A DNA stretch of 64,000 nt from Romboutsia hominis. GTDB taxonomy: Bacteria; Bacillota; Clostridia; Peptostreptococcales; Peptostreptococcaceae. The DNA lies in the NCBI RefSeq assembly GCF_900002575.1, contig NZ_LN650648.1, positions 992,001 through 1,056,000 of the forward strand, written 5' to 3'. Below the pieces are notes generated by a model that did not search any database, was not told where the DNA came from, and saw nothing but the letters and a program-made list of their open reading frames with translations. Position numbers and translations under genes: made by a program. Within the stretch, counting starts at the first letter, position 1; each line of letters starts with the position of its first letter. Shown piece by piece: positions 42,242-51,359 of the stretch.

Positions 42242-43615
42242 ATGTTAACTGGACCATTATTAATAGGTGTATTTTTATTAGCAATCGCTATATTACTAGT
42301 TTCAATAATAAAGTTTAGACTTAATGCATTTATAGCATTATTAATAACATCATTAGTAACATCTATTTTAGTTGGAATGCCAATAGGAGATATAGCCTCT
42401 ACTATCTCAGGTGGATTTGGATCTACATTAAGTGGAATTGGGATAGTAACTGGATTAGGTGTAATGTTAGGAAAGTTTATGTTTGAATGTGGAGCAATAG
42501 AAACTATATCTAATGCAATACTTAATAAGTTTGGTGAGAAAAATAGTCCAGCAGCAATAGCTATATCAGGATTTTTAACTGGTATACCAGTATTTGGGGA
42601 TGTAGTGTATATAATGTTTGCACCTATGTTAAGAGTTTTATCTAAAAAAACTAATATATCAATGGTAACATTTGCATGTGCAATATCAGTAGCAACTACT
42701 TGTACATATTCATTAGTAATACCTACACCAGCACCACTTGTTGTTTCAGAAAGTTTAGGAATTGATGTAGGAATATTCTTTGTATATGCAATTTTAACAG
42801 CTTTTGTAGCAACAATTACAGGTGGTATATTATATGGCAAGTTTTTAGATAAGCAAGATAAGAAAAATGGACATTTCTATACTTTTGAAGATATAGAAGA
42901 GATAGAAGATGAATTAGAAGCTACTAAAGAAACTAGACCTATGCCATCTTTCATGAAGTCTTTATCAATCTTATTAGTTCCAATAATGCTTATACTTTTA
43001 GGAAGTTTTGTACCTTTAGCATTAGGAGATAACAATTCGGTAGTACCTTTAGTTAAGTTCTTAGGAGATAAAAATGTTGCAATGTTGATAGGTGTTATAT
43101 ATGCAGCGCTTATATCAAAACCATATATAACTAGAAGTATATCTGATATTATGAATGACGCAGCTGACCAAATTGGTCTTATATTACTAATAACTGGAGC
43201 AGGTGGAGCTTTCGGAAAAGTTTTACAAGCAACAGGGATAGCAGATTATATAGCTGGTTCATTATCACAATTTAGTATACCAATATTACTACTTTGTTTC
43301 TTAATATCTCAAATTATACGTTGTGCACAAGGTTCAACAACAGTTGCGCTTATGACAACAGCATCTATATTAAGTGGAACAATAGCAGCAAGTTCTGTAT
43401 CTCCTATATTATGTGCAATAGCAATATGTGCAGGTGGAATAGGTTTATCACTTCCAAATGATTCAGGATTCTGGGCTATAAGTAGATTCTTTAAAATATC
43501 AGTTCAAGACACTATAAGAGGTTGGACAGTAGGTGGATTTATAGCAGGTTTATCAGCACTTGCATTTATATCTATACTATCTTTATTCCAAAACGTTTTA
43601 CCAGGTCTTTTGTAA
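42242..43615 (+). CDS. GntP family permease
   Basis: The 457-residue protein has about 12-13 hydrophobic segments and GntP motifs, including a repeated GIP.FGDVVYIMFAP block (about residue 119) and CAQGSTTVALMTTAS (about 359). GntP carriers import gluconate and related acids with protons. It is 31 bases after the dehydratase gene with AATGGGGGA before ATG 42242. A hairpin follows at 43633. Confidence 0.92.
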   Translation: MLTGPLLIGVFLLAIAILLVSIIKFRLNAFIALLITSLVTSILVGMPIGDIASTISGGFGSTLSGIGIVTGLGVMLGKFMFECGAIETISNAILNKFGEKNSPAAIAISGFLTGIPVFGDVVYIMFAPMLRVLSKKTNISMVTFACAISVATTCTYSLVIPTPAPLVVSESLGIDVGIFFVYAILTAFVATITGGILYGKFLDKQDKKNGHFYTFEDIEEIEDELEATKETRPMPSFMKSLSILLVPIMLILLGSFVPLALGDNNSVVPLVKFLGDKNVAMLIGVIYAALISKPYITRSISDIMNDAADQIGLILLITGAGGAFGKVLQATGIADYIAGSLSQFSIPILLLCFLISQIIRCAQGSTTVALMTTASILSGTIAASSVSPILCAIAICAGGIGLSLPNDSGFWAISRFFKISVQDTIRGWTVGGFIAGLSALAFISILSLFQNVLPGLL

Positions 43616-43632
43616 TTAGTTTTTAAATAAAT

Positions 43633-43676
43633 GGGAATCTCAAAATTAATATATAATTATTTGAGATTCTCTTTTT
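43633..43676 (+). terminator. Hairpin between gntP-like and eda genes
   Basis: GAATCTCAAA pairs with TTTGAGATTC over a 15-base AT-rich loop, with CTTTTT after. It lies within the operon and may lower transcription of the last two genes. Confidence 0.8.
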
Positions 43677-43707
43677 AAATATATAAATTTAATCGGAGGA
43701 ATTTATT

Positions 43708-44352
43708 ATGAAAAAGATGAAAGTTTTAAAAGCACTACAAGAGTGTGGCGTAGTTGCTGTTGTTCGTGGAAATACAAAAGAAACAGGAATAAACATTGCA
43801 AAAGCTTGTATAAAAGGAAATGTAAAAGCAATAGAAGTAACGTATACTAATAAATTTGCAAATGAAATAATACGTGAATTAAGTGAAGAATTTAAAACTC
43901 AAGACGATGTAGTAATAGGAGCAGGAACAGTACTAGATCCTGAAACTGCGAGACTTGCTATATTACAAGGAGCTGAATATATAGTATCGCCATCATTTAA
44001 TTTAGAAACTGCTACTTTATGTAATAGATATAAAGTAGCTTACATACCAGGAGTTATGACTATAAATGAAATAGTTTTAGCACATGAAAGTGGAGTCGAT
44101 GTTATAAAATTATTCCCAGGAAGTGCATTTGGACCAAGCTATATAAAAGCTATAAAAGGACCACTTCCATATGCAAATGTAATGGTAACTGGAGGAGTTA
44201 ACATAGATAACTTAGATGCATGGATAAATGCTGGAGCTGATTTAGTAGGAATAGGTGGAGAGTTAAATACTATCGGAGAAGAAGGTAAATTTGATGAAAT
44301 AACATCAATATGCAAAAAATATATAGAAAAATTAAACAAAGCAAGAGGATAA
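43708..44352 (+). CDS. eda: 2-keto-3-deoxy-6-phosphogluconate aldolase
   Basis: The 214-residue class I aldolase has Glu43 in AIEVTYT, GAGTVLDPETARLAI, and the Schiff-base Lys134 in VIKLFPGS. It splits KDPG to pyruvate and glyceraldehyde-3-phosphate. ATG 43708 follows GGAGG. It is four bases from the kinase gene. Confidence 0.93.
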   Translation: MKKMKVLKALQECGVVAVVRGNTKETGINIAKACIKGNVKAIEVTYTNKFANEIIRELSEEFKTQDDVVIGAGTVLDPETARLAILQGAEYIVSPSFNLETATLCNRYKVAYIPGVMTINEIVLAHESGVDVIKLFPGSAFGPSYIKAIKGPLPYANVMVTGGVNIDNLDAWINAGADLVGIGGELNTIGEEGKFDEITSICKKYIEKLNKARG

Positions 44353-44356
44353 TAAA

Positions 44357-45361
44357 ATGAGAGTAGCTGGATTTGGGGAAATAATGCTTAGACTAGCAAC
44401 TAATAAAGGTTTTATGATATCTAATACAAACAACTATAATGCAAATTATGGTGGAGGAGAAGCAAATGTTTTAATATCTTTATCAAAGTTTGGAATAGAT
44501 ACAAAAATGATAACAAAAGTTTCTAATAATGACATTGGAGAAGGAATCATAAATTATTTAAATAGCCATAGAGTAAATACTAGCCAAGTTCAAAAAGGTG
44601 AAGAAAGAACGGGAATATACTTTTTAGAAGTAGGAAGTGGAAATAGAGCATCAAAAGTAATTTATGATAGAGCAAACTCAGCATTTAGTAATATGAAAGT
44701 TACTGATTTAGATATAGAAAAAGCTTTAGAAGATGTAGATTTATTTCATTTTTCAGGAATAACTTTAGCTTTATCTAAAGAACTAAGAGAATTAACTATG
44801 AATATACTAAAGCATTGTAAAAAGAACAATATATTAGTAAGTTATGACTCAAATTATAGAGCAAAGCTTTGGACTATAGAAGAAGCAAGACAAGCTACAT
44901 TAGAGATATTGCCTTTCGTAAATATACTATCAGCAGGGATATTAGATGCTGAAAATATATTAAAGATGAATTGTGAATATGAAGATAAGTATGAAAAGTT
45001 AAGTCATTATTATAATGAAATAAATAAGATTTATCCAAATATAAATCATATGTTTTCATCCATAAGAACTATACAATCAGTATCAGTAAATACTTTACAG
45101 TGTAATTATTATACTGAAGGAAAGTTTTATACATCTAAAGAATATATTATAGATGATATAGTGGATAGAGTAGGTGGAGGGGATGCCTTAACTGCTGGAA
45201 TACTATATTCTATATTAAATAATAAAGAAGCTGAGTACCTGGTAGAATTTGCAACCGCATCATCAGTTTTAAAGCATAGTATATATGGAGATGCAAACTT
45301 AGTTAATGTAGATGATGTAGAAAACTTAATGCAATATGGAGCTGGAAAAATAGCTAGATAA
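44357..45361 (+). CDS. kdgK: 2-keto-3-deoxygluconate kinase (PfkB family)
   Basis: The 334-residue kinase has the PfkB start (GFGEIMLRL, then YGGGEANVLISLSKFG) and the C-terminal GGGDALTAGILY motif with its catalytic Asp. Its place beside eda and the sugar-acid dehydratase points to KDG as substrate. It is the last gene of the operon. Confidence 0.9.
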   Translation: MRVAGFGEIMLRLATNKGFMISNTNNYNANYGGGEANVLISLSKFGIDTKMITKVSNNDIGEGIINYLNSHRVNTSQVQKGEERTGIYFLEVGSGNRASKVIYDRANSAFSNMKVTDLDIEKALEDVDLFHFSGITLALSKELRELTMNILKHCKKNNILVSYDSNYRAKLWTIEEARQATLEILPFVNILSAGILDAENILKMNCEYEDKYEKLSHYYNEINKIYPNINHMFSSIRTIQSVSVNTLQCNYYTEGKFYTSKEYIIDDIVDRVGGGDALTAGILYSILNNKEAEYLVEFATASSVLKHSIYGDANLVNVDDVENLMQYGAGKIAR

Positions 45362-45485
45362 TCTATATTTTTATATAGAGAATCGTGGGTATTATTGTAT
45401 AGCAAAGTAAAGTTGAAAAATAACTATTGTATATATGTTATGATGATAATGGAAGAATGATTATATGACTAAATAAAAGTAAATT

Positions 45486-45528
45486 TTACTCCCATGCCTA
45501 AGATGAATTTCTTGGGTATGGGAGTTTC
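45486..45528. terminator. Bidirectional terminator between kdgK and DUF1275 gene
   Basis: ACTCCCATGCCTAAGA pairs with TCTTGGGTATGGGAGT (one G-U pair). Identical in type to that at 39112. Confidence 0.85.
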
Positions 45529-45536
45529 TTATAAAA

Positions 45537-46226
45537 TTAAACAACGCTACATTCATAGATATTTATCCAAACTGCTTGTGTTAATAATATAAAACTACAA
45601 ACCCATACAGCCTTAGTACTTATAGCAATAGATATTAAAGTACCTGGAATAGCTCCTAATGCAAAAGAGAAAGTAAGACATGTAAAAATAATTAACTTTC
45701 TTATAGAATCTTTACTTTTTTCGTCTAATGCACTATATAATAATTGACCAACATTTCTAATATTTCCTGTACATATAGTTGTGTTAAATGCAATACCAAG
45801 GCATTCTCTAAATAAACACAGCTGATATCCCATAAAAAAAGAAACTAGATTAGTAACAATAATATCCGGGAAAGAAGTAGGTATGAGTCCTATAAAGAAT
45901 AGTGCAATTGCTTCTAAGATTAGGGCTAGTTTTCTCCAATCTCCTTTAAATTTATGTATTACAAGTAGAGCTTTAACTAGTTCACTAAATGCAGCACCTA
46001 ATATACAAGCAACAATTGGAATAAAGTAGCTTAGTGCACCTTGCCACTGACCAAGTGCTATGTTAATTCCTAATTTAGACATATTAGCAGTGTGCATATT
46101 AGCCAATATATGATGCCTTGTAATGTAGGTATATCCATTCATATACCCTCCAACAATGGTTACTATCATTATAAATATAGGTTTTTCCCAAGGAGGGACT
46201 TTCTGTTTTATTTTATTATTTTTCAT
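45537..46226 (-). CDS. YoaK/DUF1275-family membrane protein
   Basis: The 229-residue protein has six hydrophobic segments and DUF1275 marks: GGYMNGYTYITRHHILANMH (about residues 22-41, split) and NMSKLG, and then TTICTGNIRNVGQLL (about 149-163). The family is of unknown function and perhaps transport. Remnants of near-identical genes are found at 31240 and 39155, so this locus has been multiplied and partly lost. Confidence 0.85.
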   Translation of the reverse strand: MKNNKIKQKVPPWEKPIFIMIVTIVGGYMNGYTYITRHHILANMHTANMSKLGINIALGQWQGALSYFIPIVACILGAAFSELVKALLVIHKFKGDWRKLALILEAIALFFIGLIPTSFPDIIVTNLVSFFMGYQLCLFRECLGIAFNTTICTGNIRNVGQLLYSALDEKSKDSIRKLIIFTCLTFSFALGAIPGTLISIAISTKAVWVCSFILLTQAVWINIYECSVV

Positions 46227-46457
46227 ATAATTTTACCTCTTGACATGTGAATATCACTATTAATTACATATATATTATACCCTAAATTATGATAGTTCTT
46301 TAAAAATAAATTATTAGTATGATTAAAAGCATTTAGTATTTTAACTTACGATATTTGAAAATTAAAATACAGGATAAAAAGGCAAAAGACAACTTACATA
46401 TTTATATCAATAAGAATAAGCTACTAATAAAGACTTTCTATTAATGGAGGTATTTGT

Positions 46458-47270
46458 ATGGGATATTATGTTAAAGTAGAATCAAATGTAAAACTTTACG
46501 TAGAAGATCTTAACCCAGAGGGGAAGAAGACAATCTTGTTTTTGCACGGGTGGCCAGGGAGTCATAAATTGTTTGAATATCAGTTTAATCAGCTTCCTAA
46601 AATGGGATATAGATGTATTGGTATAGATCAGAGAGGATTTGGTAAGTCAGATAAGCCTTATGAAGGTTATGACTACAATCGATTGTCAGACGATGTTAGA
46701 TGTGTGGTTAATGCATTAGGGCTACATAATTTTACACTGGCAGGACATTCAACTGGAGGAGCTATAGCTATCAGATACATGTCTCGCCATAAAGGATACG
46801 GAGTATCTAAACTTGCTCTTTTTGCAGCAGCAGCTCCTAGCCTTATCAAACGTCCAAATTTTCCATATGGTTTAGAAAAAGAGGAGGTTACCAAAATTAT
46901 TGAGGGAACATATACTGATCGTCCTAAAATGTTGAGTGATTTTGGTGACATTTTTTTCTTTCAGTATATAACTAAACCATTTTCTGATTGGTTCTTGCAA
47001 TTAGGCTTACAGGCAGAAGGTTGGTCAACAGCAGCCATTGCAAATACTTGGATAAATGAAGTGTTATTTACTGATCTAAGAGAAATTAATGTTCCAACTT
47101 TAATTATTCATGGAATTCATGACAAGGTTGTTCCATTTTCACTAGGCAAAGTACAAAATCAAAGTATTAAAAACTCAAAGCTTGTACCATTTGAATTTAG
47201 CGGTCACGCATCGTTTTATGATCAGCAAGAGAGATTTAACGAAGAATTGGTAAAATTTATTGAAGAATAA
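46458..47270 (+). CDS. Alpha/beta hydrolase (chloroperoxidase/esterase-like)
   Basis: The 270-residue hydrolase has the oxyanion-hole motif FLHGWPGS (about residues 28-35), nucleophile GHSTGG (Ser about 97), Asp in GIHDKVVPF and final His in FSGHASFYDQ. The layout matches non-haem chloroperoxidase and arylesterase relatives. ATG 46458 follows GGAGG. Base use (more C and G at codon third positions) is slightly unlike the neighbours, so it may be acquired. Confidence 0.88.
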   Translation: MGYYVKVESNVKLYVEDLNPEGKKTILFLHGWPGSHKLFEYQFNQLPKMGYRCIGIDQRGFGKSDKPYEGYDYNRLSDDVRCVVNALGLHNFTLAGHSTGGAIAIRYMSRHKGYGVSKLALFAAAAPSLIKRPNFPYGLEKEEVTKIIEGTYTDRPKMLSDFGDIFFFQYITKPFSDWFLQLGLQAEGWSTAAIANTWINEVLFTDLREINVPTLIIHGIHDKVVPFSLGKVQNQSIKNSKLVPFEFSGHASFYDQQERFNEELVKFIEE

Positions 47271-47317
47271 AGTTTTGTATGAGTAAATCTAGCATGGTAT
47301 TGTAAAAATATATATAG

Positions 47318-47430
47318 TTTTAATGAGATTATTAATATTGATGAGTCTATTGGTAGTAGGACTATTTAAGATGAGTAAGGGGTATTTGGTAAGTATTAAG
47401 GGGAAGAGATTAAATTATAGGATAAATAAA
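47318..47430 (+). pseudogene. Decayed 3' end of a dnaC-like gene
   Basis: ATTGATGAGTCTATTGGTAG and the following 90 bases track the end of the loader gene at 22962-23063 with about one change in eight and an in-frame TAA. The same hairpin H follows. This is a remnant of a second phage replication module. Confidence 0.75.
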
Positions 47431-47449
47431 GAGGAACGATTCGTTCCTC
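47431..47449 (+). terminator. Hairpin family H, copy 3
   Basis: GAGGAACGATTCGTTCCTC follows the dnaC remnant as in the functional gene. Confidence 0.8.
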
Positions 47450-47546
47450 CTTATTTATACGTAAAATAGAATTTACCAAGTTTTATGTATGATGGCAGTA
47501 TTTTGGTAAAAATCAATTTTGGTATACTAGTTACATCAATTAAAAA

Positions 47547-48200
47547 TTATAGATAATTTTTTAATTTACTCTTGTTATCATTGTATTTAATTATAGGCCC
47601 GGTGTAATATCTATCACATTTTAAAGCATCAAATACCATATTCATTAAAACTAATTTATACTCCTCATCATAACAATATAAATACAATCCTTCCTTTTTT
47701 AAAACATAAGAAATAGGAAATACTTCCATGACAGTATTTTCAAGCTGTAACTTTACAAAAGACTTATCATCTATAGCATCCTCAATTACTTTATATACAT
47801 CTTTTTTATTAATACTTTGGTCTTCATCTAAGTCTATTATAAATATTTCTTTTAATTTTTCTAATATTTTATTACATCTATCAGAGTCAACAAGCCTAAA
47901 TTTTTCAATAAGATCTGTCTTTTTTAAGTCTGGTTTTATATGCTGAGAAATATATAGTGATAATATTAAATCTTTATAATCATTGTCAGTTAGTATATAT
48001 TTAGCTATTATATAATTTTTATCTATTTCTACTCCACCATTTACACCTCGATATGAAATTATAGGAATACCCAATAGCGATAATTTATCTAAATCTCTCT
48101 GTATAGTTTTTTCACATACATTAAACATCTCTGCTAAATTCTTTATTGTAGTTTTAGAGTTGATTTTTAATAGATAAAAAAGTATTTCTAATAATCTCAT
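47547..48200 (-). CDS. DeoR-like HTH / WYL-type regulator
   Basis: The 217-residue protein begins with an HTH_11-type winged helix (TIKNLAEMFNVCEKTIQRDL, then LGIPIISYRGVNGGVEI) and ends with a WYL-like region (VFPISYVLKKEGLYLYCYDE). Members sense ligands or DNA and control nearby genes. It lies 20 bases after the amidohydrolase gene on the same strand, so it may be in the same operon. Confidence 0.8.
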   Translation of the reverse strand: MRLLEILFYLLKINSKTTIKNLAEMFNVCEKTIQRDLDKLSLLGIPIISYRGVNGGVEIDKNYIIAKYILTDNDYKDLILSLYISQHIKPDLKKTDLIEKFRLVDSDRCNKILEKLKEIFIIDLDEDQSINKKDVYKVIEDAIDDKSFVKLQLENTVMEVFPISYVLKKEGLYLYCYDEEYKLVLMNMVFDALKCDRYYTGPIIKYNDNKSKLKNYL

Positions 48201-48220
48201 ATCTTTCTCCTTTTAATCAA

Positions 48221-49405
48221 TTACTTATTATTTTTTAGCCACTCAATAGCACAATAAGCATGCATTGCTGATCCTGTAACCATTATATCCTCATTAAATA
48301 CAACTTTATTATTATGCATAGGAAGTCCATATAGTGGATTTTCTTGTTCAGTACCTGCACCTAGCATAAAGTAAACACTTGGAACTTCATATGAGTAAGA
48401 TGCAAAATCTTCAGATCCCATACCTCCACCTTCAAATGAAACAACAGATTTTTCTCCAACTAAATCTTTTACATAGTTTCCAAGTTCATTAGCTAAATTT
48501 GTATCATTTGTAAGAGGTGGAACAGAAGATAATTCTATAAGTTGTGCTTGTCCTCTAAACATTTGTGCTGTTGAAGTTACTATTTCACTCATTCTATTAA
48601 ATATAAATTCTCCTAATTCCTTATCTAAACTTCTTATTGTACCTTCCATAACAACTTCTTCAGGTATTATATTTGGAGCATCTCCACCAGCAAATTTACC
48701 AATTGTTAGTACTGCTGGTTTAGTTGGAGATACTTCTCTACTAATTATCTCTTGTAAAGATAAATATATATGAGAAGCAATATTTATAGGGTCTACGCCT
48801 GTTTCAGGAAGAGCACCATGGCATCCAGTTCCTTTTACAACTATTCTAAATCTAATACATCCTGCTATACTAGTTCCTAATCCATATAATACAACATTTG
48901 AAGGTGTTCCAGAGTGAACATGCATAGCCATAGCAGCATCAACTTTAGGGTTTTCAAGTACACCTGCTTTTAACATATTTTTAGCCCCAGTAAATCCTTC
49001 CTCATCTGGTTGGAATACTAATTTAACTGTACCTTCAATTTGATTTTGGTTTTGTTTAAGTAGCTTAGCTGCTCCTAAAAGCATTGCAGTATGCATGTCA
49101 TGACCGCAAGAATGCATACATCCATTTGTTGATTTAAAATCACACTCAGTAGCTTCATTCATTGGAAGTGCATCCATATCTGCTCTTAATAAAAATGTTT
49201 TTCCTGGTTTATTTCCTTGTATAGTAGCTATTATACCACTTTCACAAATTTCTTTTGGATTATATCCAAATGATTTTAATGTATTTATTACAAAAGCTTT
49301 TGTTTTAGGTAATTTAGCTCCAACTTCTGGATTACTATGAATTATTCTTCTATAATTTACTATTTCATCTTTTATTAAATCTGCTTGTTTTATAAAGTTA
49401 TTCAT
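48221..49405 (-). CDS. M20 family amidohydrolase
   Basis: The 394-residue enzyme has the M20D metal motif MHSCGHDMHTAMLLGAA (about residues 93-109), the catalytic Glu pair in QPDEEG, dimer-domain histidine in GCHGALPE and the last ligand in GMGSEDFASY. The group hydrolyses N-acyl amino acids, hippurate or IAA-conjugates. ATG 49405 follows AGAGGTG. A WYL-type regulator is encoded just after it. Confidence 0.92.
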   Translation of the reverse strand: MNNFIKQADLIKDEIVNYRRIIHSNPEVGAKLPKTKAFVINTLKSFGYNPKEICESGIIATIQGNKPGKTFLLRADMDALPMNEATECDFKSTNGCMHSCGHDMHTAMLLGAAKLLKQNQNQIEGTVKLVFQPDEEGFTGAKNMLKAGVLENPKVDAAMAMHVHSGTPSNVVLYGLGTSIAGCIRFRIVVKGTGCHGALPETGVDPINIASHIYLSLQEIISREVSPTKPAVLTIGKFAGGDAPNIIPEEVVMEGTIRSLDKELGEFIFNRMSEIVTSTAQMFRGQAQLIELSSVPPLTNDTNLANELGNYVKDLVGEKSVVSFEGGGMGSEDFASYSYEVPSVYFMLGAGTEQENPLYGLPMHNNKVVFNEDIMVTGSAMHAYCAIEWLKNNK

Positions 49406-49646
49406 ATATTTGCACCTCTTTATTAATTTTGATAAAAAATTTGCTTATATCATATTTTTCACTATATACAGTAAAAAATTCCTTAATGTATAAAGTGTTT
49501 TTTTTAATATAAACCTTAAATAGGACATATATAGTCTGTTTTATAGATATTATTTATTTTTTTAGATAAAGTTAAACACATCAAATCGAATTATATTTTG
49601 TATTTTGGAAATAATAAAATAGATATTTATTAAGGAGGAAAACAAA

Positions 49647-50027
49647 ATGCAAAGTGGGAATTTAAAATGTAATGCAACTGATTGTATACATAACATAAAT
49701 TATGACTGTAAGGCAGGTGCCATACATGTAAGTGGGCTTGGTGCAGTAGAGGTTAAAGGGACTAGTTGTACAAGCTTTGTAGATAAAGAGAGTAGTAGTT
49801 TAGTAAATAGTTTAGCTGGAAGTCCTAATGAGAAAGAATCATTTTTTAATAGTTCTAATAACAGTTTTGTAAATAGTACAGGTGATTCAACTACAAAGCC
49901 ATCTGATATAAAATGTGAGGCTCATAATTGTAGATATAATGAAAATAAAAAGTGCTATGCAGAATATGTTGAAATAGATAAAGTCGATGTATATTGTAAT
50001 TCCTTTGATTATGGAGGACATATTTAA
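49647..50027 (+). CDS. Two-domain DUF1540 protein
   Basis: The 126-residue protein has two DUF1540 units, CNATDCIHNINYDCKAGAIH (residues 8-27) and CEAHNCRYNENKKCYAEYVE (about 91-110), each with three cysteines and followed by another in TSC or DVYC. An Asn/Ser-rich linker joins them. DUF1540 is common in spore-forming Firmicutes and probably binds metal. ATG 49647 follows AAGGAGG. A terminator follows. Confidence 0.88.
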   Translation: MQSGNLKCNATDCIHNINYDCKAGAIHVSGLGAVEVKGTSCTSFVDKESSSLVNSLAGSPNEKESFFNSSNNSFVNSTGDSTTKPSDIKCEAHNCRYNENKKCYAEYVEIDKVDVYCNSFDYGGHI

Positions 50028-50035
50028 TACTATAG

Positions 50036-50075
50036 AAAATACGCTTCTTAAAAATATTTATAGAAGCGTATTTTA
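50036..50075. terminator. Bidirectional terminator after DUF1540 gene
   Basis: GAAAATACGCTTCT pairs with AGAAGCGTATTTT. It lies on the 3' end of the broken flavodoxin gene on minus, which now runs into it. Confidence 0.85.
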
Positions 50076-50079
50076 AGTA

Positions 50080-50490
50080 GATATCTATAATAATTTGTTT
50101 TGATGTTTCTTTATCTGGTACAGAAAATAAAGCTATATAATTCTCTGGTACTTTAATTTCTGCCATACCTTTTAGTTGCCACTCTTTATATTTACATAGC
50201 CTTTGAATATAGTTTATGGCTTTTGCTGTATCTCCTCCACAAGTCATTACAAAGTAAACTTTGTTACTTCCTAAAAATTTTGTATTTTTTATAAAATCCG
50301 TAACAACTATTGGCAACCTTCATGCATAAGTAGGGCATACGAATACGAATGGTTTATCTGTTGATATTAATTCATCTGTTTTTCCTTCTTTTATAAGTTG
50401 ATTTAGTGATATCAGTTCATCATTTAATTCTTGTGCAATTTTGCGAGCTACATATCGGCTATTACCAGTACCGCTAAAATATAAAATCAT
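50080..50490 (-). pseudogene. EFR1-type flavodoxin-ferredoxin gene, nonsense and truncated
   Basis: From ATG 50490 the frame reads MILYFSGTGNSRYVARKIAQ, the FMN-binding start of EFR1-family ferrodoxins, to CPTYA then TGA at 50320-50322. Relatives have CPTYAWR, so a Trp codon (TGG) became TGA. The frame goes on through VVTDFIKNTKFLGSNKVYFV and CGGDTAKA for 90 residues, then ends in the terminator region without the C-terminal 4Fe-4S domain. Confidence 0.8.
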
Positions 50491-50914
50491 AATTATATCT
50501 TTTTAACTATTTTTTATTTTAAATATTAATCCTTTTTCTCTAATAAAGTAATTTATCCATAGATTGTATTTTAATAAATATAAAATTTACTAGTTTAAAA
50601 AAATTATAGAACATTAATATTTTTTAGATTTATTGGTAAAGAATTTGATTACCATTAAATTTTAATGCCTATTTAGGTTGTATAGATTTTATATTAAAAT
50701 GTGAGCATACACTGTTAATCCTAAGCGATACCTTTAACAGCTGAGCCAGATTTAATAAATTAAAAATATATACTAATAGAAAATAAATAAGACAGATTTA
50801 AAATAAAAAATATATAATAGTATCTATTATTATATATTTATGCTATAATAAATATTGTAGAGATACAAAAGCAAGTCAAGAATATCTTGATGCAGGTTCA
50901 ATAGGAGAAGTTAT
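50491..50914. other. Intergenic stretch with possible decayed tRNA and csp leader
   Basis: No gene is visible. Near 50705-50752, the minus strand reads TGGCTCAGCTGTTAAAGG and CGCTTAGGATTAACAG, reminiscent of a D-arm and anticodon arm of a damaged tRNA, with no acceptor stem. The last 70 bases, with CAAGTCAAGAATATCTTGAT forming a small hairpin, are probably the 5' leader of the cold-shock gene. Confidence 0.3.
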
Positions 50915-51115
50915 ATGAATAACGGAATAGTAAAATGGTTTAATAATGAAAAAGGTTTTGGATTTATATCAGTTGAAGGTGGAGATGATGTTTTTGCTCA
51001 TTTTTCGGCTATACAATCAGATGGATTCAAATCATTAGAAGAAGGTCAAAAAGTAAGCTTTAATATAGTTAAAGGGGCTAGAGGTCCTCAAGCAGAAAAT
51101 ATAACTATATTATAA
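50915..51115 (+). CDS. CspA-family cold-shock protein
   Basis: The 66-residue protein is one OB-fold with both RNA-binding motifs, KGFGFIS and [10 protein letters not shown] 50915 follows AGGAGAAG. Such proteins melt RNA structure at low temperature. A hairpin at 51134 ends the unit. Confidence 0.95.
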   Translation: MNNGIVKWFNNEKGFGFISVEGGDDVFAHFSAIQSDGFKSLEEGQKVSFNIVKGARGPQAENITIL

Positions 51116-51133
51116 TATATACATTGTTATTAG

Positions 51134-51160
51134 AAAGATTCCTTAGTGGGGTCTTTTTTA
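51134..51160 (+). terminator. Terminator of cold-shock gene
   Basis: AAAGATTCC pairs with GGGGTCTTT using two G-U pairs, with more T after. Confidence 0.8.
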
Positions 51161-51359
51161 TATTTATAACAGTATAAAGAGTTGAATATAATATTAATAA
51201 TATTTAATATAGAAAATAATTTAAACTTAAAATCTACATTACTAGCAAACTTTAAATAAAATACTATATTAGTATACAGTACATCTTTAGAAAGATAAAT
51301 CTAGTTAAATAGGCTAAGTTTTATTTTCATATATAAAATAAAAGAGGAGAGATAAAAGC

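Noticed and set aside
42211-42840. A minus-strand open frame opposite the GntP permease gene
   Set aside because: Composition is that of a shadow frame (Pro, Asn, Ile-rich), without a start signal, and the plus-strand gene is certain.
50700-50755. A tRNA gene on the minus strand
   Set aside because: D-arm-like and anticodon-like pieces are there, but no acceptor stem or T-arm can be formed.
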